The notes: generated by a model not told the origin, from the letters alone. Positions 37,468 through 47,379 are shown, counted from the first letter of the stretch. The stretch is DNA of 64,000 nucleotides from Caulobacter rhizosphaerae (GCF_010977555.1 NZ_CP048815.1:5668419-5732418); one strand, 5' to 3'. Numbers and translations are program-made.

Positions 37468-39420
37468 ATGACCGCCCGCCAGGCCTACGACCTCTATCGC
37501 GACGGCCGCATGGCCGAGGCCGCCGCTCTGTGCGAGCGGGTGGCGGCCGACGATCCGGGCTCCGTCGAAGCCTGGCACCTGCTGGGCGCGGCGCGCCTGG
37601 CCCTGGGCGACGCGGCCTCGGCCCTGGCCGCCCTGGACCGGGCCCTGGGGCTGGATCCGGTCCGCGCCGGGGTGCTGTCGGCCCGGGCCGCCGCCCTGGT
37701 CGCGCTGGGCCGCGACGATGAGGTCCTGGCGGCCAGCGAGGCGGCCCTGGCTCGCGATCCGGACAATGCGACAGTGCTGAACGCCCGGGGGGTGGCCCTG
37801 CGCCGCCTGGGCCGTCCCGCCGAGGCGCTGGCGACCTATGACAAGGCCCTGGCCGCTTCGCCCGGCTTCGTCGACGCCCTGTGCAATCGTGGCGTGGCGC
37901 TGTCGGACCTGGGACGGTTCGAGCAAGCCCTGGCCGCCCACGACCAGGCCTGCGCCGCCGTTCCGGACCACCCGCAGGCCCTGGCCAACCGCGCGGGCCT
38001 GCTGATGCTGCTGGGCCGCCCCGTCGAGGCGGCGCGGGACCTGGAGCGGGTCGTCGCCCGCGATCCCCGCCGCCCCCGCGCGCTGGGCGACCTGCTGCAC
38101 GCCCGCCGCCAGGTCTGCGACTGGCGCGACGACGCGACCCTGCTGGCGGCCATACGAGACGAGCTCGAGGCCGGCCGCCCCGCCATGGCCCCGTTCGCGT
38201 CCCTGTCCGCCTTCGACGACCCCGCATTGCATCGCCTCGCCGCCGGCCTGGCTGCGCCGCCTCCCGCGCCCGCGCCGGTCTGGCCGCCGCGTCCCCCGGG
38301 TGAGCGAATCCGCGTCGCCTATCTGTCGGCCGACCTGCACGACCACGCCACGGCCCGGCTGATGGCCGGCCTGCTGGAGACCCACGACCGCAAGCGGTTC
38401 GAGATCCTGGCCCTGTCCTATGGCCCCGACCTGGGCGGCGCCCTGCGTGAGCGGATCGACGCGGCGTTCGAGCGGCGGATCGACGTGCGCCGCCTGTCGG
38501 ACGCCGCCGTCGCGGCCCTGGCCCGTGACCTGGGCGTGGACATCGTGGTGGACCTGAAGGGCCATACCCAGGACGGCCGGCCCGGGATCCTGGCCCATCG
38601 GGCCGCGCCGGTGCAGGTCAGCTGGCTGGGCTATCCGGGAACCCTCGCCGCGCCCTATGCCGACTATGTGATCGCCGACCCCGTGGTGTCGCCGCCGGGC
38701 GCCGAGGCGGACTGGAGCGAGGCGGTGGTCCGCCTGCCGCTCTATCAGCCCAACGACGGCCTGACGTCCTTTGCGGCGAGGCCGACGCGCGCGGACGCCG
38801 GCCTGCCGGACGGGGTCTTCGTCTTCGCCTGCCTGAACAATCCGGCCAAGATCACGCCCGAGGTCTTCGCCGCCTGGACGGCGGTGCTGCGGGCCGCGCC
38901 GGGATCGGTCCTGTGGCTCTACGAGGGCTCTCCGGGGGCGGCGGCCAACCTGCGGTCCCATGCGCGGGCGGCCGGAATCGATCCCGACCGCCTGGTGTTC
39001 GCCGCACCCGCGTCGCACGCCGAGCACCTGGCCCGCCAGACCCAGGCCGACCTGATGCTCGACACCTGGCCCTACGGCGCCCACACCACGGCCAGCGACG
39101 CCCTGCGCATGGGGGTTCCGATCCTCACCGCGCCGGGGCGAAGCTTCGCCAGCCGGGTGGCCGCCAGCCTGCTGACCGCCCTGGACCTGCCCGAACTCGT
39201 CGCCGACGACGTCGAGTCCTATGTCGCCGCCGCGGTGCGGCTGGCCGGGGACCCGTCAGCGCTGGAAGCGTTGAAGGCCAGGTTGGGCAGGGCGGTGCGG
39301 AGCGGACCGGTGTTCGATCCCGCCGTCTTCGCCCGGCGGCTGGAGGCGGCTTTCGAGACCCTCCACGCCCGCGCCCAGGCGGGCTTGCCGCCCGCCGGCT
39401 TCGACATCGATGCCGTCTGA
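37468..39420 (+). CDS. TPR-containing GT41 (SPINDLY/O-GlcNAc-transferase type) glycosyltransferase
   Basis: 650 aa. The N-terminal third is a run of about six TPR units (AAALCERVAADDPGSVEAWHLLGAARLALGD, repeated through residue about 215). It is followed by the two Rossmann-like lobes of GT41: IRVAYLSADLHDHATARLMAGLLE, VQVSWLGYPGTLAAPYADYVIADP, CLNNPAKITPEVFAAWTAVLRAAPGS, and LDTWPYGAHTTASDALRMGVPILTAPG with the nucleotide-sugar site. Bacterial members glycosylate proteins, for example flagellins. Its position between fabB and fabI is unexpected and says little about its target. Confidence 0.92.
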   Translation: MTARQAYDLYRDGRMAEAAALCERVAADDPGSVEAWHLLGAARLALGDAASALAALDRALGLDPVRAGVLSARAAALVALGRDDEVLAASEAALARDPDNATVLNARGVALRRLGRPAEALATYDKALAASPGFVDALCNRGVALSDLGRFEQALAAHDQACAAVPDHPQALANRAGLLMLLGRPVEAARDLERVVARDPRRPRALGDLLHARRQVCDWRDDATLLAAIRDELEAGRPAMAPFASLSAFDDPALHRLAAGLAAPPPAPAPVWPPRPPGERIRVAYLSADLHDHATARLMAGLLETHDRKRFEILALSYGPDLGGALRERIDAAFERRIDVRRLSDAAVAALARDLGVDIVVDLKGHTQDGRPGILAHRAAPVQVSWLGYPGTLAAPYADYVIADPVVSPPGAEADWSEAVVRLPLYQPNDGLTSFAARPTRADAGLPDGVFVFACLNNPAKITPEVFAAWTAVLRAAPGSVLWLYEGSPGAAANLRSHARAAGIDPDRLVFAAPASHAEHLARQTQADLMLDTWPYGAHTTASDALRMGVPILTAPGRSFASRVAASLLTALDLPELVADDVESYVAAAVRLAGDPSALEALKARLGRAVRSGPVFDPAVFARRLEAAFETLHARAQAGLPPAGFDIDAV

Positions 39421-39482
39421 AGGGTTCCGCAGGAGGACTCCTCCTGCTAGCTAGCGCTCAAGGATTCCAGGAGAGCCAAGCC

Positions 39483-40298
39483 ATGGCCGACGATTACGCA
39501 TTCCCCAAGGGCGAGCTGATGCGGGGCAAGAAGGGCCTCGTCATGGGCGTGGCCAACCACAACTCCATCGCCTGGGGCATCGCTTCGCAGCTCGCCGCCC
39601 AGGGCGCCGAGATGGCGTTCACCTATCAGGGCGAGGACCTGGAGCGGCGCGTGCGGCCGCTGGCCGAGAGCATCGGCGTCACCACCATGATCCCGGCCGA
39701 CGTCACCGACGACGCCTCGATGGACGCGGCCTTCGCCGCCATCGAGGCCAAGTTCGGCACGCTGGACTTCGTGATCCACTCGGTGGCCTTCGCCAACAAG
39801 AACGAGCTGAAGGGGTCGTTCGTCGAGAACACCACTCGCGAAGGCTTCCTGACGGCCCTGAACATCTCGGCCTTCAGCTTCGTCGATGTCGCCAAGCGCG
39901 CGTCGCGGATCATGCCGAACGGCGGCTCGATGGTCACCATGACCTATCTGGGCTCCGAGCGGACCATCCCGAACTACAACACCATGGGCGTGGCTAAGGC
40001 CGCCCTGGAAGCGGCGACCCGCTACATCGCCCGCGACCTGGGTCCCAAGGGCATCCGCGTCAACGCCATCTCGGCGGGCGCCATGCGCACCCTGTCGCTG
40101 GCCGGCATTTCGGGCGGCCGGGGCATGATCGCCCAGGGTCGGGCCTTCAGCGCCATGAAGGAGGACACCTCGATGGAGGGCGTCGCCGGCGCCGCCCTGT
40201 GGCTGGCCTCGGACCTGGGCCGCTCGACCACCGGCGAGGTGGTCCACGTCGACGCGGGCTTCCACATGATGGGCATGCCCGACGAGGCGGAGGCCTAG
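39483..40298 (+). CDS. fabI: enoyl-ACP reductase (NADH) FabI
   Basis: SDR-type reductase that completes each fatty-acid elongation cycle; target of triclosan-like inhibitors. GVANHNSIAWGIASQLAAQGAE nucleotide-binding segment, HSVAFANKNELKG, and the active-site Y-X6-K in NYNTMGVAKAALEA. 271 aa; ATG at 39483 with aggagag upstream. The frame is open into the glycosyltransferase gene but that part is a shadow. Last gene of fabA-fabB-GT41-fabI. Confidence 0.96.
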   Translation: MADDYAFPKGELMRGKKGLVMGVANHNSIAWGIASQLAAQGAEMAFTYQGEDLERRVRPLAESIGVTTMIPADVTDDASMDAAFAAIEAKFGTLDFVIHSVAFANKNELKGSFVENTTREGFLTALNISAFSFVDVAKRASRIMPNGGSMVTMTYLGSERTIPNYNTMGVAKAALEAATRYIARDLGPKGIRVNAISAGAMRTLSLAGISGGRGMIAQGRAFSAMKEDTSMEGVAGAALWLASDLGRSTTGEVVHVDAGFHMMGMPDEAEA

Positions 40299-40304
40299 CA
40301 ACCT

Positions 40305-40913
40305 CTACGGCGCGTAGGCCCGCATGAAGCGCTGGGCGGCTTCTCGGGCGACGCCGTCGAACTCCGCCGCCGTCTTGTCGGACGGCAGGCGCAGCAGGGA
40401 CCGCAGCTGGCTGTGGCCCATGACCATGCCCGAGAAGAACTCGGCCGCCTGATCGAAGTCCTCGACCTTCAGGCGGCCGAGCTGGGTTTCCACCTCCAGG
40501 AAGGCGGCCAGCTGGCGGCGCGCCTGGCGCGGCCCGGCCTCGAACACCTCCTGGGCCACGTCGGGCATTTCGCCGGCGCCCTGGATGATCACCCGCAGGA
40601 TCGAATAGCTCTTGGTGGTGGTCACCGTCTCCAGCATCGAGCGGGCATAGGCCTCCAGCGCCTCGCCAGGATTGTCGATCGCGCCGGATTCCCGCAGCGG
40701 GGCGGTGATCGCCGCCACGCGCCGGGCCATCAGGGCCCGGACCAGCTCGGCCTTGGAGCCGTAGTGGTTGTAGACGGTCTGCTTGGAGACGCCCGCCTGC
40801 CGGGCGATGGCCTCCATCGGCGCGCCCAGGCCGCGTTGGCCGATCACCTCGACGGCGGCGTCGAGGATGGCTTCGGTCTTGGCGACGTCGATCTGTCCTG
40901 CAACTCTAGGCAT
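40305..40913 (-). CDS. TetR/AcrR-family repressor of the emrAB operon
   Basis: The N-terminal helix-turn-helix (KTEAILDAAVEVIGQRGLGAPMEAIARQAGVSKQTVYNHYGSKAELVRAL) is typical of TetR; the C-terminal ligand domain resembles the AcrR C-terminal type with a YSILRVIIQGAGEMPD segment. 202 aa. It is the last gene of emrA-emrB-tetR, 15 bp after emrB, so it probably represses its own operon through the operator candidate at 43731-43746. Confidence 0.88.
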   Translation of the reverse strand: MPRVAGQIDVAKTEAILDAAVEVIGQRGLGAPMEAIARQAGVSKQTVYNHYGSKAELVRALMARRVAAITAPLRESGAIDNPGEALEAYARSMLETVTTTKSYSILRVIIQGAGEMPDVAQEVFEAGPRQARRQLAAFLEVETQLGRLKVEDFDQAAEFFSGMVMGHSQLRSLLRLPSDKTAAEFDGVAREAAQRFMRAYAP

Positions 40914-40928
40914 GGGCGACTCTAGGCA

Positions 40929-42527
40929 TCAGTGCGCGTCCGAAGGCGGGGGAGGGGCGTTCTTGGCCGGCTTGGCCAGCAGCGAGACGACGGCGGCGGC
41001 GAAGCAGCCATAGGCCAGCAGGGTGAAGCTGTCGCCGAAGGCCAGCACCGTGGCCTGCTGGCTGAGCATGCCGCCGATGGCCTTGCGCGCCGCGCCGTCT
41101 GGATCGGAGACCCCCAGCTGCTGCATGCGCGCGGCCAGGCCCGCCATCATGCCGGCGATCCGGGCGTCGCCCTGACCCAGCTCGTCGGACAGGCCCATGT
41201 AGTACAGCGCCGTCTGGTTGGTGATCGTCGTGGCCAGCAGGGCCAGGCCGATCGCGCCGCCGGTGTTGCGCGCCAGGTTCACAAGGCCCGAGGCGTTCTT
41301 GACCATGTGCGGGGGCAGGGTGCTCATCGTCACCTGCTGGGTGGCGATCATGGCGATCATCACCCCCACGCCGCGGCAGGCCTGGACTCCGGCGAACTCC
41401 CAGAAACCCCAGTCCTTGGTCACGCCATGGGCCATGTACATGCCGAAGCCCGCCAGCGTGAAGCCGATGCACATCGGGATGCGCGGATCCATCTGGCGCA
41501 CCAGCCGGCCGGCGATCGGCCCGGTGGCGAACATCGACAGGCCCGAGACCACCATGGTGGTGCCGACCTCGGAGGCCGAATAGTGCCGCACCCGGCCCAG
41601 GAACTGCGGCAGCAGGAAGGTGCCGCCGAACAGGCTGGCCCCCGACACGGCGGTCATGGCCACGCCGACGCTGAAGTTGCGGTTGGCGAAGGCCCGCAGC
41701 TCGACGATCGGGTTGCGATAGCTGAGCGAGCGCCAGATGAAGACCGCGCCGGTGACGCAGGCCAGCACGGTCAGGCCCAGGATGCCGCTGTCCTCGAACC
41801 AGCCGTCCTTGGAGCCCTCCTCCAGCACGAACTGCATGCTCATCAGGAAGGTGGCCATCACCGCCAGGCCGAACCAGTCGAAGCCCTTGGCGAGGCTGGG
41901 GTCGCCCTTGTCGAACTGGCCCCAGCGGGCCACGCCGAACAGCACGACCAGGCCGGTCGGCACGTTGATGAAGAACAGCCAGCGCCAGCTGAGCCATTCG
42001 GTCAGGTGCCCGCCCAGGGTCGGGCCCACCGTCGGGGCCAGGGTGACGATCAGGCCCATGATCACGCTGGCCGTGATCCGCCGCTCGGGCGGGAAGGCGG
42101 TGAAGGCCACGGCGAACACCGTCGGGATCATCGCCCCGCCGATGAAGCCCTGCAGGGCCCGGGTCAGGATCATCATGTCGATCGACGAGGACAGGCCCGT
42201 CAGCACGCTCATGACCATGAAGCCGGCACACGAGATCAGGTAGACGCGCTGTGTCCCCCACAGCCGCGACAGATATCCCGACAGCGGGATCATCACGACC
42301 TCGGGGATCAGGTAGGCGGTCTGGATCCAGCTGACCTGGTCGGCGCTGGCCCCCACCCCGGCCTGGATCTGCGGCAGCGAGGCCGCCACGATCTGGATGT
42401 CGAGGATGGCCATGAACTGGCCGATGACCATGGCCCCGAAGCCGAGGAGCAGTTTGGTCCAGTCGATCTCGGCCGCCGATTTCGCGGCGGGCGGCGCGGA
42501 CTGGGCGGGGAGGGCGGCGTCGGTCAT
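40929..42527 (-). CDS. emrB: DHA2-family (EmrB/QacA) multidrug efflux MFS transporter
   Basis: 532 aa with about 14 hydrophobic segments. Family signatures: LDIQIVAASLPQIQAGVGAS (motif D1-like), LSRLWGTQRVYLISCAGFMVMS (motif A), GLIVTLAPTVGPTLGGHLTEWLSWRWLFFINVPTGL (motif C region). The inner-membrane proton antiporter works with the EmrA adaptor encoded 22 bp upstream and an outer-membrane TolC-type channel encoded elsewhere. Confidence 0.92.
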   Translation of the reverse strand: MTDAALPAQSAPPAAKSAAEIDWTKLLLGFGAMVIGQFMAILDIQIVAASLPQIQAGVGASADQVSWIQTAYLIPEVVMIPLSGYLSRLWGTQRVYLISCAGFMVMSVLTGLSSSIDMMILTRALQGFIGGAMIPTVFAVAFTAFPPERRITASVIMGLIVTLAPTVGPTLGGHLTEWLSWRWLFFINVPTGLVVLFGVARWGQFDKGDPSLAKGFDWFGLAVMATFLMSMQFVLEEGSKDGWFEDSGILGLTVLACVTGAVFIWRSLSYRNPIVELRAFANRNFSVGVAMTAVSGASLFGGTFLLPQFLGRVRHYSASEVGTTMVVSGLSMFATGPIAGRLVRQMDPRIPMCIGFTLAGFGMYMAHGVTKDWGFWEFAGVQACRGVGVMIAMIATQQVTMSTLPPHMVKNASGLVNLARNTGGAIGLALLATTITNQTALYYMGLSDELGQGDARIAGMMAGLAARMQQLGVSDPDGAARKAIGGMLSQQATVLAFGDSFTLLAYGCFAAAVVSLLAKPAKNAPPPPSDAH

Positions 42528-42549
42528 GGCGGCGATCCTGGACCGCGCC

Positions 42550-43656
42550 CTAGCGCGCCTGGCCCTGCTGGGCGTACTGGGCCGCGCCGGGCAGGCCGGC
42601 CTCGGCGAAGGTCGGGCCCGAGCGGTCGCGGACGTCGACCTTGACGTCGACCGACAGGCCGGGGCGCAGGGCCGAGCCCAGCGGCGACTTGTCGACCACG
42701 ATCTTCACCGGCAGGCGCTGGGTGATCTTGGTGAAGTTGCCGACGGCGTTCTCGACCGGGATCAGGGCGAACTCCTGGCCGGTGGCCGGGGCGAAGCTGT
42801 CCAGCTTGCCGTGGATCACGCTCTTGCCGAAGGCGTCGGCCTTGATCTCCACCGGCTGGCCCACGCGCAGGCGGGCCACCTGGGTCTCCTTGAAGTTGGC
42901 GACGACATAGCCCTGGCCGACCGGGACGACCGACATCAGGGCCACGCCCGGCTGGACCAGCTGGCCGGGACGCACCGAGCGGGCGCCGACGACGCCGGCC
43001 ACCGGGGCGCGGATCACGGTGCGGTCAAGGTCGATGCGGGCCTGCTCGACGGCGGCGCGGGCCGCGGCCGCCTGGGCCACGGTCTGGGCGCGGGCCGAGC
43101 CCAGGGACTGGGCGGCGCGGCGCTCGGCCTCCAGGGCCGCCTGGGCGCTCTGGACGGCGGCGGCCGACTGGGCGGCGCTGGCCTGGGTGGTCTGGACCTT
43201 CTGGGTCGAGACCCAGCCCTGCTTGGCCAGGGCGTCGTAGCGGATCAAATCGGCCTTGGCCCGGCCCTGGTCGGCCTGGGCGCTGGCCACGCCGGCGGCC
43301 CGCTGGGCGATCATCGCCTGCTCGAGGGCGGCCTTGTCGTCGACGCTCTGGATGGCCGCCTCAAGGGCCTGGGCGTTGGCGATGGCCTGGTCCAGCTTGG
43401 CCTGCAGCGGCGCGGGGTCGATACGGGCGACGATCTGGCCGGCCTCGACACGCTGGTTGTCGGCCACCAGCACCTGCGCGACATAGCCGGAGACCTGCGG
43501 GCTGACCTGCACGGTGTCGGCCTGGACGAAGGCGTTGTCGGTGGTTTCGTAGCGTTGCTTGTCGACGAACCACAGCCCGCCGCCGACGACCAGCGCCACG
43601 ACGGCCGCGCCGCCGACGATCAGGGGAACGAGCTTCTTCTTGGAGGCGGCGGCCAT
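42550..43656 (-). CDS. emrA: EmrA/HlyD-family membrane fusion protein
   Basis: Single N-terminal transmembrane helix (LVPLIVGGAAVVALVVGGGLWFV), a lipoyl-like half (TDNAFVQADTVQVSPQVSGYVAQVLVADNQRVEAGQIVARID), a long Ala/Gln-rich coiled-coil hairpin (residues about 95-210), the second lipoyl half (DLDRTVIRAPVAGVVGARSVRPGQLV) and a beta-barrel domain. 368 aa from the ATG at 43656. First gene of emrA-emrB-tetR. Confidence 0.92.
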   Translation of the reverse strand: MAAASKKKLVPLIVGGAAVVALVVGGGLWFVDKQRYETTDNAFVQADTVQVSPQVSGYVAQVLVADNQRVEAGQIVARIDPAPLQAKLDQAIANAQALEAAIQSVDDKAALEQAMIAQRAAGVASAQADQGRAKADLIRYDALAKQGWVSTQKVQTTQASAAQSAAAVQSAQAALEAERRAAQSLGSARAQTVAQAAAARAAVEQARIDLDRTVIRAPVAGVVGARSVRPGQLVQPGVALMSVVPVGQGYVVANFKETQVARLRVGQPVEIKADAFGKSVIHGKLDSFAPATGQEFALIPVENAVGNFTKITQRLPVKIVVDKSPLGSALRPGLSVDVKVDVRDRSGPTFAEAGLPGAAQYAQQGQAR

Positions 43657-43724
43657 GGACTTAAGGATCCCGAAATCAACCCGATGGACCGGGGCGATAT
43701 ATCGGACCTTCGTCCCGGGCAAGG

Positions 43725-43768
43725 GATAAATGGACGCACTCGTCCAAAAATCAACCGCGTCCGGACGG
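43725..43768 (-). promoter_or_regulatory. candidate emrA promoter with TetR operator in its spacer
   Basis: On the minus strand ttgatt (-35, 4 of 6) and atttat (-10-like) are 17 nt apart. Between them lies an inverted repeat tggacg-agtg-cgtcca (43731-43746), and a second palindrome cgtccggacg sits just upstream (43758-43767). Repeated cgtcc/ggacg half-sites over the promoter suit repression by the TetR protein of the operon. Confidence 0.5.
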
Positions 43769-43845
43769 AAAGCTCCAGGTCGCGTCAACAGGTCGCGCGG
43801 GCATCCTGGCCAAGGCCGCGCGCCCAGCCAGGTCGCCGCGAGCGA

Positions 43846-45567
43846 TTAGGCGTCTCCGGCCGCCAGGGCGGCGCCGCGCTCAAGCACCTCGTCGTGGCCG
43901 GCCCGAAAGCCCGCCAGCGTCTGCGCGACAGGAACGGTCGGAATGATCCCGACGCCGTGGTGGCGCGAGCCGTCCTGCTTGCGAACCCGCATGCCGGTGA
44001 ACACCACCAGGAAGCCGCCCGGCAGCCAAAGCGGGTTGATGTTGCCGTTGGTTCCCGCCGTCGGCCCGCCGACGATCGGACCCAGCTTCTCGCCCTCGAA
44101 CGTGCCCGCCCAGCTTTCGGCGTAGCTGATCGAGCCGCCGGAGGTCAGCAGCACCAGCCGCCCGGGAAAGCGCGGCTCATGCGGCGCCATCACCCAGCTG
44201 CCTTCGCCGTCGAAGACCACGTTCCGGCCGTCCGGTTCGGTGACGATCGGCTTCTCGAACCGCGGCGAATGCAAGGTCCGGTCGCTGAGATGGTAGAGCA
44301 GCATCCTCGCCGGCCCGGACGGATAGCCCCGGTCGTCGAGCACAATCCCTCGCGCGGCCGCCAGTTGAGTCATCCGCGTCTGGAGATCGTCGTCGGTGAC
44401 CCGGGCCAGGTCCACATAGACCACGCCCGGCCTCGGCTCCGAGAAGTTCGCCACGGCCGACTTCGACGCCAGGGCATATACGGTCTTCCACGGCGCCGCC
44501 GCGAGGCTCGCCGTGAACGGTCGTCCGTCCGGCGTCTCGCCCTGGAGAACGGCGGGCGTCCCGTCGGGGCGCTCCTGCAGGCGCTGCAGCGACTTGAACC
44601 GCAGCCACTGCGGCGTGGCCGCGCAGATTTCCGGGTCCAGCATCGCGAGCCGCTGGCGCACATCGACGCCGTCGATCCGCGTGACCACCGCGCCCACCGT
44701 CAGGTCCTTGGCGTCGTCGGGCAGGGCGGTGATCACCAGCTGGTCCTCGATCCACGACCAGCCAATGGGCAGCCCCTTTTCGGCCGAGCGGTAATAGACG
44801 TTGCCGTGGCCGTCGCGGAGCGTGGCGACCATCCGGGCCAGCGTCAGGCGGAAAGCCTGTCCGTCCGGATCCCTGGCGGCGCTTCGCAAGCCCTCGGACA
44901 GCGCCGCATCCCAGTCGCCCGCGGTGTCGAGGTACGGATAGAAGTGGTGCAGGACGCCCCAGGCCAGGATCACGGCCGCCAGATGCACCCGGCGCTCGTC
45001 CGCCGGATAGGCCCGGGCTGCGGTCGCGGCGGCCGCCAGGGTCGGGGCCTCGAACGCGGCGGGCATGGCGTTGGCCGTCGTCGGCATCAGGGCGCTGACT
45101 CCGCCGCCAAGGCTCAGCGGCAGCACCCTGGGCCGGCCGTCCGCGACCGCTACCCGGGCGGCGTGGTAGGTGGAAGGCGAGGTCAGGGCCGCGCCCCAAT
45201 GCTTCCACATGACCATCGTTCCGGCCGCCGGCGGCGCGTCCGGCCTGGCGGCGGGCGGCGTCGAGGCCGCATACAGCTTCAAGGTCGGGGCGAGCGGCCG
45301 GAAGACGGCTTCGAACCGTGCGACCAGTTCGGCCGGCGAGCGCGCCGCCTCGACGGTTTCGACATGCGAGACAGCCAGCGCGCTCCAGTCGGTCGCGGCG
45401 GCCTCGTCGGTCGGGTGGAAGAAGCGGACATAGGCGAGCAGGCGCGCGAAGGCGGTCAGGTTGGCCTCGCCGCGCGCCGACAGCGCACGGGGCGCTTCGG
45501 TCGCGGCGGCGGCCTGCGACGCGACCAGCGCGCTCGGCAGGGCGGTCAGTATCTCCCGGCGGTTCAT
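43846..45567 (-). CDS. S41-family (C-terminal processing/tricorn-type) peptidase
   Basis: Twin-arginine-like signal MNRREILTALPSALVASQAAAA, an N-terminal helical domain (FARLLAYVRFFHPTDEAA), a second region with YAVVILAWGVLHHFYPYL-type segment, a PDZ-like part (IGWSWIEDQLVITALPDDAKDLTVGAVVTRIDGVDV) and the S41 catalytic core GRLVLLTSGGSISYAESWAG with the predicted nucleophile Ser in GGSIS. 573 aa. ATG at 45567. Periplasmic peptidase of unknown substrate; no coupling with its neighbours. Confidence 0.85.
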   Translation of the reverse strand: MNRREILTALPSALVASQAAAATEAPRALSARGEANLTAFARLLAYVRFFHPTDEAAATDWSALAVSHVETVEAARSPAELVARFEAVFRPLAPTLKLYAASTPPAARPDAPPAAGTMVMWKHWGAALTSPSTYHAARVAVADGRPRVLPLSLGGGVSALMPTTANAMPAAFEAPTLAAAATAARAYPADERRVHLAAVILAWGVLHHFYPYLDTAGDWDAALSEGLRSAARDPDGQAFRLTLARMVATLRDGHGNVYYRSAEKGLPIGWSWIEDQLVITALPDDAKDLTVGAVVTRIDGVDVRQRLAMLDPEICAATPQWLRFKSLQRLQERPDGTPAVLQGETPDGRPFTASLAAAPWKTVYALASKSAVANFSEPRPGVVYVDLARVTDDDLQTRMTQLAAARGIVLDDRGYPSGPARMLLYHLSDRTLHSPRFEKPIVTEPDGRNVVFDGEGSWVMAPHEPRFPGRLVLLTSGGSISYAESWAGTFEGEKLGPIVGGPTAGTNGNINPLWLPGGFLVVFTGMRVRKQDGSRHHGVGIIPTVPVAQTLAGFRAGHDEVLERGAALAAGDA

Positions 45568-45688
45568 GGGTGTGTCCCTAGCTCCGCCCCCCAAGCGCTA
45601 CTGGAAAGCGGCGCTGGGGCGAAACTGTGGCGCTTCACAGCCCTGGGTAGATTTTCCGATACGCCGGGCGTGGTCCCCGCCGTGCGAC

Positions 45689-46147
45689 CTAGCGCCCGCC
45701 GGTCGAGCCGAAGCCGCCCGCGCCGCGCGCCGTCTCGTCCAGGCTGGTCGTCAGGCCCCACGAGGCCTGGACCACCGGGGCGATCACCAGCTGGGCGATG
45801 CGGTCGCCGCGGCGGATGGTGAAATCCTCCTCGCCCAGGTTGATCAGGATCACCTTCACCTCGCCGCGATAGTCGCTGTCGATGGTGCCGGGCGTGTTCA
45901 GGCAGGTGACGCCGGCCTTGGCCGCCAGGCCCGAGCGCGGCCGCACCTGGGCCTCGAAGCCCAGCGGCACGGCAAAGGCCAGGCCCGTGGGGACCATGAA
46001 CCGCGCGCCCGGCTTCAGCACCAGGGGCGCGTCCTCGGCCACCGCCGCCCGCAGGTCCATGCCGGCCGCGCCGTTGGTCTCGTAAGCGGGCAGGGGCAGG
46101 CCCTCGGCGTGGGCCAGCTGGACGACGGGAATGTGCGGTGCGGTCAT
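45689..46147 (-). CDS. dut: deoxyuridine 5'-triphosphate nucleotidohydrolase
   Basis: Trimeric dUTPase giving dUMP and keeping uracil out of DNA. The five motifs are present: [50 protein letters not shown] and the C-terminal [11 protein letters not shown] arm. 152 aa. The start overlaps the coaBC stop by 4 nt, the common coaBC-dut pair. Confidence 0.97.
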   Translation of the reverse strand: MTAPHIPVVQLAHAEGLPLPAYETNGAAGMDLRAAVAEDAPLVLKPGARFMVPTGLAFAVPLGFEAQVRPRSGLAAKAGVTCLNTPGTIDSDYRGEVKVILINLGEEDFTIRRGDRIAQLVIAPVVQASWGLTTSLDETARGAGGFGSTGGR

Positions 46148-47379
46148 GAAAGGCTCGCTGTCAGGTCTTGGGCTATGCGTTGGGCGAGGTCGCGGGCCAC
46201 CGAATCCTTGGCGGCACGGGTCCAGCGTTCGGTCCTGTCCTTGGAGATCAGCAGGACGGCGTTCTCGTCTCCGCCCATTACGCCGGGTTCGGTGACGTCG
46301 TTGGCGATGATCCAGTCGCAGCCCTTGCGGGCCAGCTTGGCGCGGGCGTGGGCCTCGACGTCGTTGGTCTCGGCCGCGAAGCCGATCACCAGCTTCGGGC
46401 GCCTCGGCCCGGAGGCCGAAAGCGTCGCCAGAATGTCCGGGTTCTCGACGAAGGTCAGGGCCGGCGGCCCGCCCTTGTCCTTCTTCAGCTTGGTCCCGAA
46501 CACCTCGTCGATGCGCCAGTCGGCGACCGCGGCCACGAACACCCCCACGTCGGCGGGCAGGGCCGCCTGACAGGCGGCCAGCATGTCGCGGGCGGTCTCG
46601 ACGTCGATGCGGTCCACGCCGATCGGGGTGGGCAGGGCCACGGGGCCGCTGACCAGGGTGACCCGCGCGCCCAGCTTGGCCAGGGCCCCGGCGATGGCGT
46701 AGCCCTGGCGGCCACTGGAGCGGTTGGTGATCCCCCGCACCGGGTCGATCGGCTCGAAGGTCGGGCCGGCGGTGACCAGGGCGTGCTTGCCGGCCAGCGG
46801 CCCGCCTTTGAAGAATTGGGCGGCGGGGCCTTCAAGGGCCGCCATGATCGCCTCGAAGATCAAGGGCGGCTCGGCCAGGCGGCCCGGGCCGAACTCGCCG
46901 CAGGCCATGGCCCCCTCGTCGGGCCCGACGAACTGCACGCCGTCGGCCTTCAGCGTGGCGACATTGCGCTGGGTCGCCGGGTGCAGCCACATCCGCACGT
47001 TCATGGCCGGAGCCATCAGCACGGGTTTGTCGGTCGCCAGCAGGGTGGTGGACGCCAGGTCGCCGGCCAGGCCGTGGGCGGCCTTGGCGATCAGGTCGGC
47101 GGTGGCCGGAGCCACCACCACCAGGTCGGCCGAGCGCGACAGCTCGATATGGCCCATCTCCGCCTCGTCGGTCAGCGAGAACAGCTCGCTATAGACCTTG
47201 TCCTCGGCCAGGGCCGACAGCGACAGGGCGGTGACGAATTCGGCGCCGGCCTTGGTGAGGATCGGCCGCACGGCCACGCCGGCCTTGCGCAGCAGGCGCG
47301 TCAGCTCCAGCGCCTTGTAGGCGGCGACGCCGCCCCCGACGATCAGAAGAACCCGCTTCGTGGTGGTGGAGTCGGTCAT
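46144..47379 (-). CDS. coaBC: phosphopantothenoylcysteine decarboxylase / phosphopantothenate-cysteine ligase
   Basis: Bifunctional enzyme for two steps of coenzyme A synthesis. The N-terminal flavoprotein CoaC domain has [40 protein letters not shown] and PAMNVRMW with the catalytic Asn; the C-terminal CoaB domain has [29 protein letters not shown] and VAAVADWR. 411 aa from the ATG at 47379; the 25 codons open upstream are not part of the protein family. Confidence 0.96.
   Translation of the reverse strand: MTDSTTTKRVLLIVGGGVAAYKALELTRLLRKAGVAVRPILTKAGAEFVTALSLSALAEDKVYSELFSLTDEAEMGHIELSRSADLVVVAPATADLIAKAAHGLAGDLASTTLLATDKPVLMAPAMNVRMWLHPATQRNVATLKADGVQFVGPDEGAMACGEFGPGRLAEPPLIFEAIMAALEGPAAQFFKGGPLAGKHALVTAGPTFEPIDPVRGITNRSSGRQGYAIAGALAKLGARVTLVSGPVALPTPIGVDRIDVETARDMLAACQAALPADVGVFVAAVADWRIDEVFGTKLKKDKGGPPALTFVENPDILATLSASGPRRPKLVIGFAAETNDVEAHARAKLARKGCDWIIANDVTEPGVMGGDENAVLLISKDRTERWTRAAKDSVARDLAQRIAQDLTASLS

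Noticed and set aside
36295..39084. 929-codon open frame antisense to fabB and the GT41 gene
   Set aside because: Covers two well-supported genes on the other strand and shows only compositional shadow sequence.
42397..45822. 1141-codon open frame on the plus strand across emrA and the S41 gene
   Set aside because: No recognisable domain; spans an intergenic promoter and two real minus-strand genes.
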